Both the position numbers and the translations under genes were made by a program. Below the pieces are notes generated by a model, which saw only the letters and a list, made by a program, of their open reading frames with translations, ran no database searches and was not told the origin of the DNA. From Pseudomonadota bacterium (GTDB taxonomy: Bacteria; Pseudomonadota; Gammaproteobacteria; Burkholderiales; Casimicrobiaceae): 18,520 bases of DNA. Location of the stretch: assembly GCA_029571495.1 (NCBI GenBank), contig JAKPSO010000919.1, positions 1 through 18,520 on the forward strand, written 5' to 3'. This document shows positions 7,885 to 15,705 of this stretch, piece by piece. The first letter of the stretch is position 1. Every line of letters begins with the position of its first letter.

Positions 7885-7909
7885 AAAAATTAGGCGGCAA
7901 GCGCCGTCC
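7885..7909 (-). terminator. Probable terminator after nasA
   Basis: On the minus strand GGaCGGC-GCTT-GCCGCC forms a 6-bp GC-rich stem with one bulged A, followed by TAATTTTTC. It lies 47 bp past the nasA stop and just before the rpsP promoter, so it likely separates the nitrate operon from the ribosomal operon. The U-tract is interrupted, so efficiency may be moderate. Confidence 0.5.
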
Positions 7910-7955
7910 GCTGGTCGTTTGGTTCAAAAAGGTATTGGTTCAATGAAGCAAGACG

Positions 7956-10715
7956 TTACGCCACTTCGAAGCTAGCGCCCACCAACACGCGCAGTTCCGG
8001 CAAGCAAGAGCCGCAGTTCGTTCCGCATTTTTTTGCATCCTGAAGCACACTCAAGCGTTCCGTCGGACTGCCTTGCGCGGACGCGCAAAATTCAACAATG
8101 TCCCGCTCCGGCACATTAAAGCAGTTGCAGACGACTTTTCCGCGTGCGACGAACCCACCGGGTGCAGCCGCGCTTCCCGCGAGTAAGCGCTGACGCAGCT
8201 CGAGCACCGATGCGCCGGACAAAAAGTAGTCCCGCATCCATGATTCCGCGGCGAGATCGCCCGCCAGTCGCGCGCCGACCAATCGACCGTCTTCCACCCG
8301 CACGCGGCGGCTCAGGTTGCGACGTGCGTCGTCGTAGGCCAACGTGCTCACGCCGATCAAACCCAAGACTCGGTCAATTTGCATCAATGTCGCTGCGTCC
8401 GGCGCAGCTTCAGCCGCTATGCGCAGCACCACGCCCGGTCGCTCAGCGCCGATTAAGGTGGTGCTGGCAAACATACTTCCGCAATGCGCTGACAATGTTT
8501 GCGCCACTTCGCGCAGCTCGTCGCACACGGCCACTGGGTCGCGTCCGCTTTCTATGTCGCCAACATAGGCAAACGCCACCATCATCCACGGCAAAGCGGC
8601 GCGCTCGACGCGAATAGCTGTGTGTTTGAGTTCGGGCTGTTTGGATATCGGATCAAAACTACCAATGGTCAACGCGTTCACGCCATGCGAGCCGGCCGCC
8701 GCAAGCGTAAGCCGCCCCCAGTGCATCGGCACGTAGCACTGGCCTGAGCGCACATCGTCGCTCGCAGCGAGACGCACCAACAGCTCACCGCGGCGAGACG
8801 CAACTTTCACCACCTCACCTACGGTCAAGCCGCGTCGCGCCAGATCGTTGCTGTTCATGGTGAACATGGGCTCGGGCTCGTGACCATAGAGTTGCGGCAC
8901 GCGCCCCGTGCGGCTCATGCCATGCCACTGATCACGCAAACGGCCGGTAGTGAGCGCTAGCGGATAGCGCGCGTCTACCGGCTCCGCAACAGGTTTGTAC
9001 GGGGTTACGCGAAATAGCGCTTTGCCAGATGCGGTCGGGAATATGCCGTCGCTGTAGAGGCGCGCCGCACCCATAGTTGCGCCCGCAGGAAACGGCCATT
9101 GCTGCGGGCCGCTGGCGTCGAGCACGTCGTAGCTCAACCCGGTGATGTCAAGGTCGCGCCCGCGTGTGGTCTCAATATGCTCGTTGAAAATCTCTTCAGG
9201 AGAAGCGTACGGAAACAACGTTTGCGATGAGTCGCGTCCAAGTTTGCGCTCGAGCCGACGCGCAAACGCAACGACTATTTCCCAGTCGTGCCGGGCAAGT
9301 CCCGGCGGAGGTAACACGCCGTTGACGTGCGTAATGCGGCGCTCGGAATTGGTCACCGTGCCGTGCTTTTCGCCCCATGTGCTGGCGGGCAACAAAATGT
9401 CCGCAAGTTTCGCTGTTTCGGTAGTGGCGAACGCTTCTTGCACAATGACGCATTCGGCTTGCGAAAACGCATCAGCAACCGAACGTAAATCGGGCATTGA
9501 TTGTGCGGGATTCGTGCACGCGATCCAGAGCAGTTTGACGTCGCCGCGACGCACTGTGTCAAACATTTCCACGGCTGATTTACCCGGCACCGGCGGCAGC
9601 GAGGGCACGCCCCACAGCGCAGCCACTTCGGCACGATGCTCAGCGTTGACTACTTCGCGATGGCCGGGGAGCAAATTGGCCAGCCCACCCACTTCGCGCC
9701 CGCCCATCGCGTTCGGTTGGCCCGTCAACGAGAACGGACCTGCGCCTGGCTTGCCGATCTGCGCCGTCGCCAAATGCAAATTGATGAGCGCAGCATTTTT
9801 GTCGGTACCTGAGGATGATTGATTCAATCCTTGGCAATACAACGACAGCGTAGCTTTAGAAGATTTCCACCACGAAGCGAATTCAACAATTTGCGCTTCG
9901 TTCACACCACATATTCGCGCAGCCCAAGCCGGAGCGCATTCCCGCACGGCGAGCTTCAACGCCGCAAAACCTTCAGTATGCTCAGAGATATAGGTGGCGT
10001 CCGTCGCGTCTTCCCAGAGCAACCAATGCAACACCGCATTAAACAGCGCCACATCAGTGCCCGGCAGTATCGGCAGATGCAGGTCTGCGGCGCGCGCAGT
10101 TTCCGTTCGACGTGGATCGATGCACACTACTTTCAACGTTGGATTCTTGGCCTTCGCGTCTTCGAGCCGACGGTAAAGAATCGGGTGTGCCCACGCCGCG
10201 TTGCTGCCAGCAATCACGACTAAATCCGCGTGATTCAAATCGTCGTAACACGCGGGCGGTGCGTCGGCACCCAGCGTCGCCTTGTAACCGGACACAGCCG
10301 ACGACATGCACAGCCGCGAATTGGTGTCGATATTGTTGGTGCCAATCAAGCCTTTGACGAGCTTGTTGAACACGTAGTAATCCTCGGTCAGCAGTTGTCC
10401 GGAGATGTAAAAACCCACGCTGTCGGGGCCGTGCGTGGCAATCGTCGTCGCGAACTTTTCCACCAATGTGTCCAACGCAACGTCCCAGCTCACGCGCGTA
10501 CGAGGCGCGTCGCGAGACAGGCGCATTTCGGGATGCAGCACGCGGCCGTACGGCGTGGTCGTGAGATGCAGCGTGCTGCCCTTGGTGCATAAGCGACCGA
10601 AGTTAGCCGGATGCTCCGGGTCGCCGCGCACAGCCGTGATGCGCTTGCCGTCGGTCGTTGCCAAAACGCCGCAGCCAACACCGCAGTAAGGGCAGGTTGT
10701 TTTGACTTCCTTCAT
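7956..10715 (-). CDS. nasA: Assimilatory nitrate reductase, catalytic subunit
   Basis: The 919-residue protein is a cytoplasmic molybdopterin oxidoreductase reducing nitrate to nitrite. The N-terminal [4Fe-4S] motif is C8-x2-C11-x3-C15 with C43 (TCPYCGVGCG, RLCTKG). The likely molybdenum ligand is C136 in NSRLCMSSA, as in the NapA/NasA group. Mo-bis-MGD segments follow (VVIAGSNAAWAHP, LYCQGLNQSSSGTDKN, ADILLPASTWGEKHGTVTNSERR), then the molydopterin dinucleotide-binding domain (LTTGRLRDQWHGMSRTG). The C-terminus adds a BFD-type [2Fe-2S] domain with C863, C865, C901 and C904, preceded by a segment like one in NirB. There is no signal peptide, in keeping with assimilation. It is the last gene of the nas/nir run, 208 bp after nirD across a palindromic repeat. 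The ATG at 10715 lacks a strong ribosome binding site. Confidence 0.95.
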   Translation of the reverse strand: MKEVKTTCPYCGVGCGVLATTDGKRITAVRGDPEHPANFGRLCTKGSTLHLTTTPYGRVLHPEMRLSRDAPRTRVSWDVALDTLVEKFATTIATHGPDSVGFYISGQLLTEDYYVFNKLVKGLIGTNNIDTNSRLCMSSAVSGYKATLGADAPPACYDDLNHADLVVIAGSNAAWAHPILYRRLEDAKAKNPTLKVVCIDPRRTETARAADLHLPILPGTDVALFNAVLHWLLWEDATDATYISEHTEGFAALKLAVRECAPAWAARICGVNEAQIVEFASWWKSSKATLSLYCQGLNQSSSGTDKNAALINLHLATAQIGKPGAGPFSLTGQPNAMGGREVGGLANLLPGHREVVNAEHRAEVAALWGVPSLPPVPGKSAVEMFDTVRRGDVKLLWIACTNPAQSMPDLRSVADAFSQAECVIVQEAFATTETAKLADILLPASTWGEKHGTVTNSERRITHVNGVLPPPGLARHDWEIVVAFARRLERKLGRDSSQTLFPYASPEEIFNEHIETTRGRDLDITGLSYDVLDASGPQQWPFPAGATMGAARLYSDGIFPTASGKALFRVTPYKPVAEPVDARYPLALTTGRLRDQWHGMSRTGRVPQLYGHEPEPMFTMNSNDLARRGLTVGEVVKVASRRGELLVRLAASDDVRSGQCYVPMHWGRLTLAAAGSHGVNALTIGSFDPISKQPELKHTAIRVERAALPWMMVAFAYVGDIESGRDPVAVCDELREVAQTLSAHCGSMFASTTLIGAERPGVVLRIAAEAAPDAATLMQIDRVLGLIGVSTLAYDDARRNLSRRVRVEDGRLVGARLAGDLAAESWMRDYFLSGASVLELRQRLLAGSAAAPGGFVARGKVVCNCFNVPERDIVEFCASAQGSPTERLSVLQDAKKCGTNCGSCLPELRVLVGASFEVA

Positions 10716-10777
10716 GCGGGATTTGTCATTGGACTGAGTGGTTGGTTTGCGTGTTCCGCGATATCGAAGATGCTCGC

Positions 10778-10905
10778 TTTTTGACGCAGATTGCGCAGAT
10801 TTCGCAGATTGACGCAGATTATTTCTATAGAGATGTATCGCGAAGCGCGTAGTGAAAATCTGCGTAAATCAACTGATTCAATCTGCGCAATCTGCGTCAA
10901 AAAAA
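10778..10905. repeat. Palindromic repeat of CTGCG-type units in the nirD-nasA gap
   Basis: A 24-base arm (10778-10801, starting TTTTTGACGCAGATTGCG) is repeated perfectly in inverted orientation at 10880-10903. Inside, the motif GCAGATT / AATCTGCG recurs several times on both sides (CGCAGATTTCGCAGATTGACGCAGATT pattern in shorter pieces). The element fills most of the 208-bp gap. As RNA it could form a long hairpin that may protect or process the polycistronic message. The unit style resembles dispersed intergenic repeats; whether copies occur elsewhere cannot be seen here. Confidence 0.8.
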
Positions 10906-10923
10906 TGCGTCATAAGCAACGCG

Positions 10924-11373
10924 CTAGGCGAGATCAACGAAGACATCTCCGTTGTCGACTTTCACCGCAAACCGCTTTGTGCAACCCACGTCGGGCGCGA
11001 CTGCTTCGCCGCTCCTTAACTCAATTGACCAATTGTGCAGCGGGCAAGCCACGCGCTCGCCAAACACAATGCCCTGCGACAGCGGGCCGCCTTTGTGCGG
11101 GCATTTATCGAGCAGCGCGAACACTACGTTCTCTGAATTTCTGAACACCGCCACGTTGCCGCCTTCGCTCTCGCTGCGCTCAACCACGCGTGCGCCTAGC
11201 ACCGGAATCTCATCAAATTTGCAGACTTGAAACCACGATGGAATCTTGTCGTTCATGCGAAGGCGGGAACCCAGACCGTCAACTGTTGACAGTTCACGAA
11301 CCGTTGACGAAGCGGTGGCGCTATCGGTCTGGATTCCCGCCTTCGCGGGAATGACAGTGATGTTGGCATTCAT
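10924..11373 (-). CDS. nirD: Nitrite reductase small subunit NirD with repeat-derived N-terminal extension
   Basis: The last 110 residues are a Rieske-like NirD: KIPSWFQVCKFDEIP, CPHKGGPLSQG, and ACPLHNWSIELRSGEAVAPD. NirD partners NirB in NADH-dependent reduction of nitrite to ammonium. In NirD and related proteins the CPHKG/CPLHNW motifs look like Rieske Cys-His pairs, and both pairs are present here. The ATG at 11373 overlaps the nirB stop as ATGA and has a strong AAAGGAG five bases upstream. The usual family start corresponds to the ATG at 11256, which has no ribosome binding site and lies inside the end of a palindromic repeat. I therefore prefer the 149-residue form, whose first 39 residues include VIPAKAGIQTD encoded by the repeat. 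Start choice is inference. Confidence 0.85.
   Translation of the reverse strand: MNANITVIPAKAGIQTDSATASSTVRELSTVDGLGSRLRMNDKIPSWFQVCKFDEIPVLGARVVERSESEGGNVAVFRNSENVVFALLDKCPHKGGPLSQGIVFGERVACPLHNWSIELRSGEAVAPDVGCTKRFAVKVDNGDVFVDLA
11248..11355. repeat. Palindromic repeat inside the 5' end of nirD
   Basis: A 22-base arm at 11257-11278 (GCGAAGGCGGGAACCCAGAC...) is the inverted copy of 11325-11346 with one mismatch. The outer end at 11341-11355 (CTTCGCGGGAATGAC) is the well-known 'GTCATTCCCGCGAAGGCGGG' end of dispersed beta- and gammaproteobacterial repeats; the other end (11248-11256) is more diverged. The interior holds a smaller palindrome GTCAACTGTTGAC. The span of about 108 bp is a multiple of three, so nirD stays in frame through it. 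Confidence 0.8.
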
Positions 11374-13841
11374 GCGATCTCCTTTACCGGGACCGCAGTC
11401 ACCGCCTTAATCGGAATGAACTGGCGCGTGTCCACTCGCGCCTTATCAAACTCGGCCCACGGGTCGGGCTCGCCGTCGAGCGCGAATTGCAGGCGCTCCC
11501 ACAGCGCTTTGCGATTAGCCGCATCTTCGATCACATTTTGTTTCACGTAATCGAGGCCCACGCGCGCGAGGTAGTGCACGGTGCGCTCTAAATACCAGCC
11601 CTCTTCACGGTAGAGCTGCATGAAGGCGCCGGAGTATTCGAGAACCTCTTCTGCGGATTTCACCTTCACGAAGAACTGCGCCACTTCGGTTTTGATGCCG
11701 CCATTGCCGCCGACGTAGATCTCCCAACCGGAATCCACACCGATCACACCCACGTCTTTGATACCGGCTTCTGCGCAATTTCGCGGGCACCCGCTCACCG
11801 CAAATTTGACCTTGTGCGGCGCGTACATGCGCCACATCGCGTGCTCTAGATCCTTGCCCATCTGCGTGGAGTCCTGCGTGCCGAAACGGCACCATTCCGA
11901 ACCTACACAAGTTTTCACCGTGCGCAACGCTTTGGCGTACGCGTGGCCCGACACCATGCCGATGTCTTTCCACACCGCAGGCAAATCTTCTTTCTTCACG
12001 CCCAGCAGATCGATGCGCTGGCCGCCAGTCACTTTCACCGTGGGGATTTTGTATTTGTCGACGGCGTCTGCGATGCGGCGCAGCTCGCTGGACGTCGTCT
12101 CGCCGCCCCACATGCGTGGGATCACGCTGAAGGTGCCGTCCTTTTGAATGTTGGCGTGCGCGCGCTCATTGATGTAACGAGACTGCGGATCATCCAGCGC
12201 ATCTTTCGGCCAGGTCGAAATCAGGTAGTAGTTGATCGCAGGCCGGCAAGACGCGCAGCCGTTGGGCGTGCGCCATTGCATGAATTTCATTGTCTCGGGC
12301 ACCGACAACAATTTCTGCGCCTTGATCGCGTCGCGTACCTCTTGGTGCGTGTGATCGGTGCATGCGCACATCGGTTTGGTCTTTGGCGTCGCGCTGTAAT
12401 CGCCACCGGCCGTAAACATGAGTAGTTGTTCGACTAGACCGGTACAAGAGCCGCAAGACGATGACGCCTTGGTGTGTTTGCGAACTTCGTCAAGCGTGAA
12501 CAAGCCTTTGTCTTTGATCGCCTTGGTGATGGCGCCCTTGCACACACCATTGCAGCCACAGACTTCGTCGCTGTCTTTCATAGACGAAATACGCGTGTTG
12601 CCTTCATGCCCGACGTCGCCAATGTTCGATTCGCCAAACATCAATTGATCGCGAATTTCTGCGACGTTTTTGCCTTCACGCAGCAACTTGAAATACCACG
12701 ACCCATCGACCGTGTCGCCATAAAGGCAGGCACCCACGAGCTTGTCGTCCTTGATGACGAGGCGTTTGTACACACCAGCCATTGGGTCCGAGAGCACGAT
12801 GTCCTCGGTATCGTCGCCGCCTTGAAAATTGCCTGCGCTAAATAAATCAACGCCAGTGACCTTGAGTTTGGTAGAGGTCACCGAGCCGACATAACGTCCG
12901 ATGCCATATTCGGCCAAATGGTTGGCGCACACCTTTGCCATTTCAAAGAGCGGCGCCACCAACCCGTAGGCCGTGCCGCGGTGGTTGACGCATTCACCAA
13001 CGGAGTAAATGCGTGGATCGGTCAGCGTTTGCATCGTATCGTTCACAACGATGCCGCCGGGTCGTGCGCTCACCTGCAAGCCAGACTTTTCCGCGAGCGC
13101 GGTGTTGGGCCGAATGCCCACGGCCATCACCACCAAATCGGCTGGAATTTGTTCGCCCGTTTTGAAGCGAAGCGCCGCGACGCGACCCGACTCGCCCGCG
13201 ATCAACGTTTCGGTCTGCGCCCGCATTTTGAATTCGATGCCTTTGGCTTCGAGCGAGGCTTGCAAAAGTTTGCCCGCCTTTTCGTCCAACTGACGCTCCA
13301 TGAGCCACGGCATGACGTGCACCACGGTCACGTCCATGCCGCGAAGCTTCAATCCGTTGGCGGCTTCCAGTCCAAGCAAACCACCACCGATAACGACGGC
13401 TTTTTTGTAACGTTTCGCCGCGCCAATCATCGCTTCGGTGTCGGCGATATCGCGATACGAAATCACGCCGGGTAACGATTTGCCTTCAATGGGTAGGATG
13501 AATGGGTTCGAACCCGTCGCGATGAGCAGGCGGTCGTAGCTAAACACTTCACCAGTATCGGTTTTCAATTCACGGCGCGTACGGTGAATTTCTGTAATCG
13601 TCTTGCCCGTGATGAGGTTGATACCGTTGTCTTTGTACCAATCCCAATCGTTGAGAACGATGTCTTTAATCGTTTGCTCGCCTGCAAGCACGGGCGAGAG
13701 CAGGATGCGGTTGTAGTTCGGGTGCGGCTCCGAGCCAAACACGGTGATTTCGTATTTGTCGGGCGCGATCTTCAAAAGCTCTTCAACCGTGCGAATGCCA
13801 GCCATGCCGTTGCCGATGACTGCAAGTTTGGGTTTGTTCAT
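11370..13841 (-). CDS. nirB: NADH-dependent nitrite reductase large subunit NirB
   Basis: The protein is 823 residues from the ATG at 13841 (MNKPKLAVIGNGMAG). It is the cytoplasmic siroheme enzyme reducing nitrite to ammonium. Domains in order are: FAD/NAD(P)H oxidoreductase (GNGMAG; AVVIGGGLLGLEAANGLKLR; YSVGECVNHRG), two BFD-type [2Fe-2S] segments (CGCNGVCKGAI with SSSCGSCTG; CACTDH with GCASCRP), a ferredoxin-like half (VKVTGGQRIDLLGVKKEDL) and the siroheme/[4Fe-4S] half. There the ligands are C645 and C651 (CVGSEWC) with C685 and C689 (SGCPRNC). An alternative GTG at 13859 would overlap the nrtD stop as GTGA and add six residues; I prefer the ATG because MNKPKLAVIGNG matches family N-termini. 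It is coupled to nirD by an ATGA overlap. Confidence 0.97.
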   Translation of the reverse strand: MNKPKLAVIGNGMAGIRTVEELLKIAPDKYEITVFGSEPHPNYNRILLSPVLAGEQTIKDIVLNDWDWYKDNGINLITGKTITEIHRTRRELKTDTGEVFSYDRLLIATGSNPFILPIEGKSLPGVISYRDIADTEAMIGAAKRYKKAVVIGGGLLGLEAANGLKLRGMDVTVVHVMPWLMERQLDEKAGKLLQASLEAKGIEFKMRAQTETLIAGESGRVAALRFKTGEQIPADLVVMAVGIRPNTALAEKSGLQVSARPGGIVVNDTMQTLTDPRIYSVGECVNHRGTAYGLVAPLFEMAKVCANHLAEYGIGRYVGSVTSTKLKVTGVDLFSAGNFQGGDDTEDIVLSDPMAGVYKRLVIKDDKLVGACLYGDTVDGSWYFKLLREGKNVAEIRDQLMFGESNIGDVGHEGNTRISSMKDSDEVCGCNGVCKGAITKAIKDKGLFTLDEVRKHTKASSSCGSCTGLVEQLLMFTAGGDYSATPKTKPMCACTDHTHQEVRDAIKAQKLLSVPETMKFMQWRTPNGCASCRPAINYYLISTWPKDALDDPQSRYINERAHANIQKDGTFSVIPRMWGGETTSSELRRIADAVDKYKIPTVKVTGGQRIDLLGVKKEDLPAVWKDIGMVSGHAYAKALRTVKTCVGSEWCRFGTQDSTQMGKDLEHAMWRMYAPHKVKFAVSGCPRNCAEAGIKDVGVIGVDSGWEIYVGGNGGIKTEVAQFFVKVKSAEEVLEYSGAFMQLYREEGWYLERTVHYLARVGLDYVKQNVIEDAANRKALWERLQFALDGEPDPWAEFDKARVDTRQFIPIKAVTAVPVKEIA
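11379..11385 (-). promoter_or_regulatory. Ribosome binding site that decides the nirD start
   Basis: AAAGGAG lies in the last codons of nirB, five bases before the ATG at 11373. No comparable site precedes the ATG at 11256. This argues that translation of nirD starts upstream of the repeat. Confidence 0.8.
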
Positions 13842-13855
13842 GGGTAGATCGCTTT

Positions 13856-14650
13856 TCACGCGGCGCGCTTTTGCTTCGCGTACAAAAATTCGACGACGGC
13901 CTTGCGGTAGTGGTGGTAATCGGTGTTTTCCGCAAGTGCGAGGCGATCACGCGGACGCGGTAAAGCCACCTCAAGAATTTCGCCAATCGTGGCAGCGGGG
14001 CCGTTGGTCATCATTACGATTTTGTCCGAGAGCAGCACCGCTTCGTCCACATCGTGCGTCACCATGACTACGGTCGATTTCGTTTCGGCAACGATGCGTA
14101 GCAACTCATCTTGCAAGTGCGCGCGTGTGAGCGCGTCTAGCGCACCAAACGGCTCGTCAAGCAGCAACACGGCCGGTTCAATTGCTAAAGCGCGCGCGAT
14201 GCCAACGCGCTGTTTCATGCCACCGGAAATTTCGTTCGGATGCTTGTGCATCGCGTGCGTGAGTCCCACCATTTTGAGTGCGGCCTCGGTACGCGCGGTG
14301 AGTTGCGGCTTTTTCTCTGTCGCGCCAAACACGCGTTCCACGGCGAGATAAACGTTGTGAAAGCACGTCAGCCACGGCAGCAACGAATGGTTTTGAAACA
14401 CCACGCCGCGATCTGGCCCAGGCCCGGAAATCTCGCGTCCACCGCAAACCAACACGCCGCTCGACGCGTCACTCAAACCAGCGATCAAATTCAGAAGCGT
14501 TGATTTGCCACAGCCCGAGTGGCCAATAAGCGCTACGAACTCGCCACGCTGCACACGCAAATTCACATCGCGTATCGCTATGAATTCGCCTTGTTTCGTG
14601 TTGAACCGTTTGTCTACGTTGTCGACCACTAAATGAAATGTGTTGCTCAT
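13856..14650 (-). CDS. nrtD: Nitrate ABC transporter ATP-binding protein
   Basis: The 264-residue ATPase has Walker A GHSGCGKST (43-51), Q-loop VVFQNHSLLPW (83-93), signature ISGGMKQR (141-148), Walker B VLLLDEP (161-167), D-loop GALD and the H-loop histidine H199. It belongs to the NrtD/SsuB/TauB class that powers nitrate, sulfonate and taurine importers. The nitrate assignment rests on its neighbours NrtA, NrtB, NirB and NasA. It has no C-terminal binding-protein-like domain, so it is NrtD-like rather than NrtC-like. Its stop overlaps or nearly touches the nirB start, and it begins 15 bases after nrtB, so the genes are one transcript. Confidence 0.95.
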   Translation of the reverse strand: MSNTFHLVVDNVDKRFNTKQGEFIAIRDVNLRVQRGEFVALIGHSGCGKSTLLNLIAGLSDASSGVLVCGGREISGPGPDRGVVFQNHSLLPWLTCFHNVYLAVERVFGATEKKPQLTARTEAALKMVGLTHAMHKHPNEISGGMKQRVGIARALAIEPAVLLLDEPFGALDALTRAHLQDELLRIVAETKSTVVMVTHDVDEAVLLSDKIVMMTNGPAATIGEILEVALPRPRDRLALAENTDYHHYRKAVVEFLYAKQKRAA

Positions 14651-14665
14651 GTCCGATCTCGCTAT

Positions 14666-15661
14666 TTAGACTTGCTCAAACTTGAAGCGATTGGCCACCG
14701 CGATGAGTAAGCGCTCAAGCAGCAAACCCACGATGCCAATCGTGAAGATGGCGATGATGATGTGCTCCATCACTAGGTTGTTCCACTCGTCCCACAGCCA
14801 GAAGCCGATGCCTACGCCGCCCGTCAGCATTTCGGCTGCCACAATCACGAGCCACGCCACGCCAATCGAGAGCTGCACGCCGGTAAGCATGTAGGGCAGC
14901 ACAGCGGGCAGCAGAATCTTGGTGAACACTTTCCATTCGGAGAGATTCAACACGCGCGCCACATTCAAATAGTCTTGCGGAATGCGCTGCACACCGACCG
15001 CTGTGTTGATAATCATGGGCCAAATTGAGCAAATGAAAATCACCCAAATCGCAGCAGGATTGGCGGCCTTAAACACCATGAGCCCAATCGGCAACCACGC
15101 CAGCGGCGACACCGGGCGCAAGATGCTGATGATCGGCGCGGTCATGCGATTCAAATACGTGAAACGCCCGATCATGAAACCCATCGGAATACCCACCAAC
15201 GCGGCGAGCCCAAAGCCCACGCCCACACGTTGCAACGACGCCAAAATATTCCAGCCAATGCCTTGATCGTTTGGCCCTTTTCGGTAGAACGGATCACTGA
15301 ACAATTTCACAGCGCTGTCCCACACTTTGGCTGGCCCTGGAAATTGCGAAACCATTTGCGAGAGCGCTTGCCACAAGAGCAAGAACAGCAACACGCCCAC
15401 AACACCCGGCACCACGCGTTGCACGAAATTTGCCAATCCTTCGCGGCGAAGTCGCGCCGATAGCAACGTCTTTTGAGTGCGCTCGTCGACGGCGGCCCGA
15501 GCGATGCGTTCGGGATCGCTTTCAGCGTGTCCATCGACGCCCGAGACAGCGCTTGTCGCGCTACCAATGTCGGCCTCAGAGGATTCGACTGGCACCGATT
15601 CTGATGCGGTCGTTGCACGCCTGTCGCGTGGCAAATCGTTCATAGTTAGTGTTGCATTCAT
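14666..15661 (-). CDS. nrtB: Nitrate ABC transporter permease
   Basis: The protein is 331 residues from the ATG at 15661. About 75 hydrophilic, Ser/Ala/Glu-rich N-terminal residues precede the first membrane span (VVPGVVGVLLFLLLWQAL). Further spans include VGFGLAALVGIPMGFMIG, PAAIWVIFICSIWPMIINTAVG and IIIAIFTIGIVGLLLERLLI. The permease coupling loop for the ATPase is the NVARVLNLSEWKVFTKILLPAVLPYMLTG region (EAA-like). The family is NrtB/SsuC (binding-protein-dependent transport permease). A TTG seven codons upstream is possible, but the ATG has an AAGAG-type site. It lies 44 bp after nrtA. Confidence 0.95.
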   Translation of the reverse strand: MNATLTMNDLPRDRRATTASESVPVESSEADIGSATSAVSGVDGHAESDPERIARAAVDERTQKTLLSARLRREGLANFVQRVVPGVVGVLLFLLLWQALSQMVSQFPGPAKVWDSAVKLFSDPFYRKGPNDQGIGWNILASLQRVGVGFGLAALVGIPMGFMIGRFTYLNRMTAPIISILRPVSPLAWLPIGLMVFKAANPAAIWVIFICSIWPMIINTAVGVQRIPQDYLNVARVLNLSEWKVFTKILLPAVLPYMLTGVQLSIGVAWLVIVAAEMLTGGVGIGFWLWDEWNNLVMEHIIIAIFTIGIVGLLLERLLIAVANRFKFEQV

Positions 15662-15705
15662 GATGCGTTTCTCTTGATTCAATGGAGGTGTGTGGCGCGT
15701 TGGCC

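Noticed and set aside
7769..7927. Longer rpsP start at 7927
   Set aside because: S16 begins at MVVIRL, and the extension contains the TATAAT promoter box.
10712..10900. 62-codon minus-strand frame before nasA with LRNLRNLR repeats
   Set aside because: It is encoded by the CTGCG-type palindromic repeat and overlaps the nasA start; the repetitive peptide reflects the DNA repeat.
12918..13475. 185-codon plus-strand frame inside nirB
   Set aside because: It is antisense to a clear enzyme-coding gene, has a His/Arg/Phe-rich composition typical of a shadow frame, and resembles no protein family.
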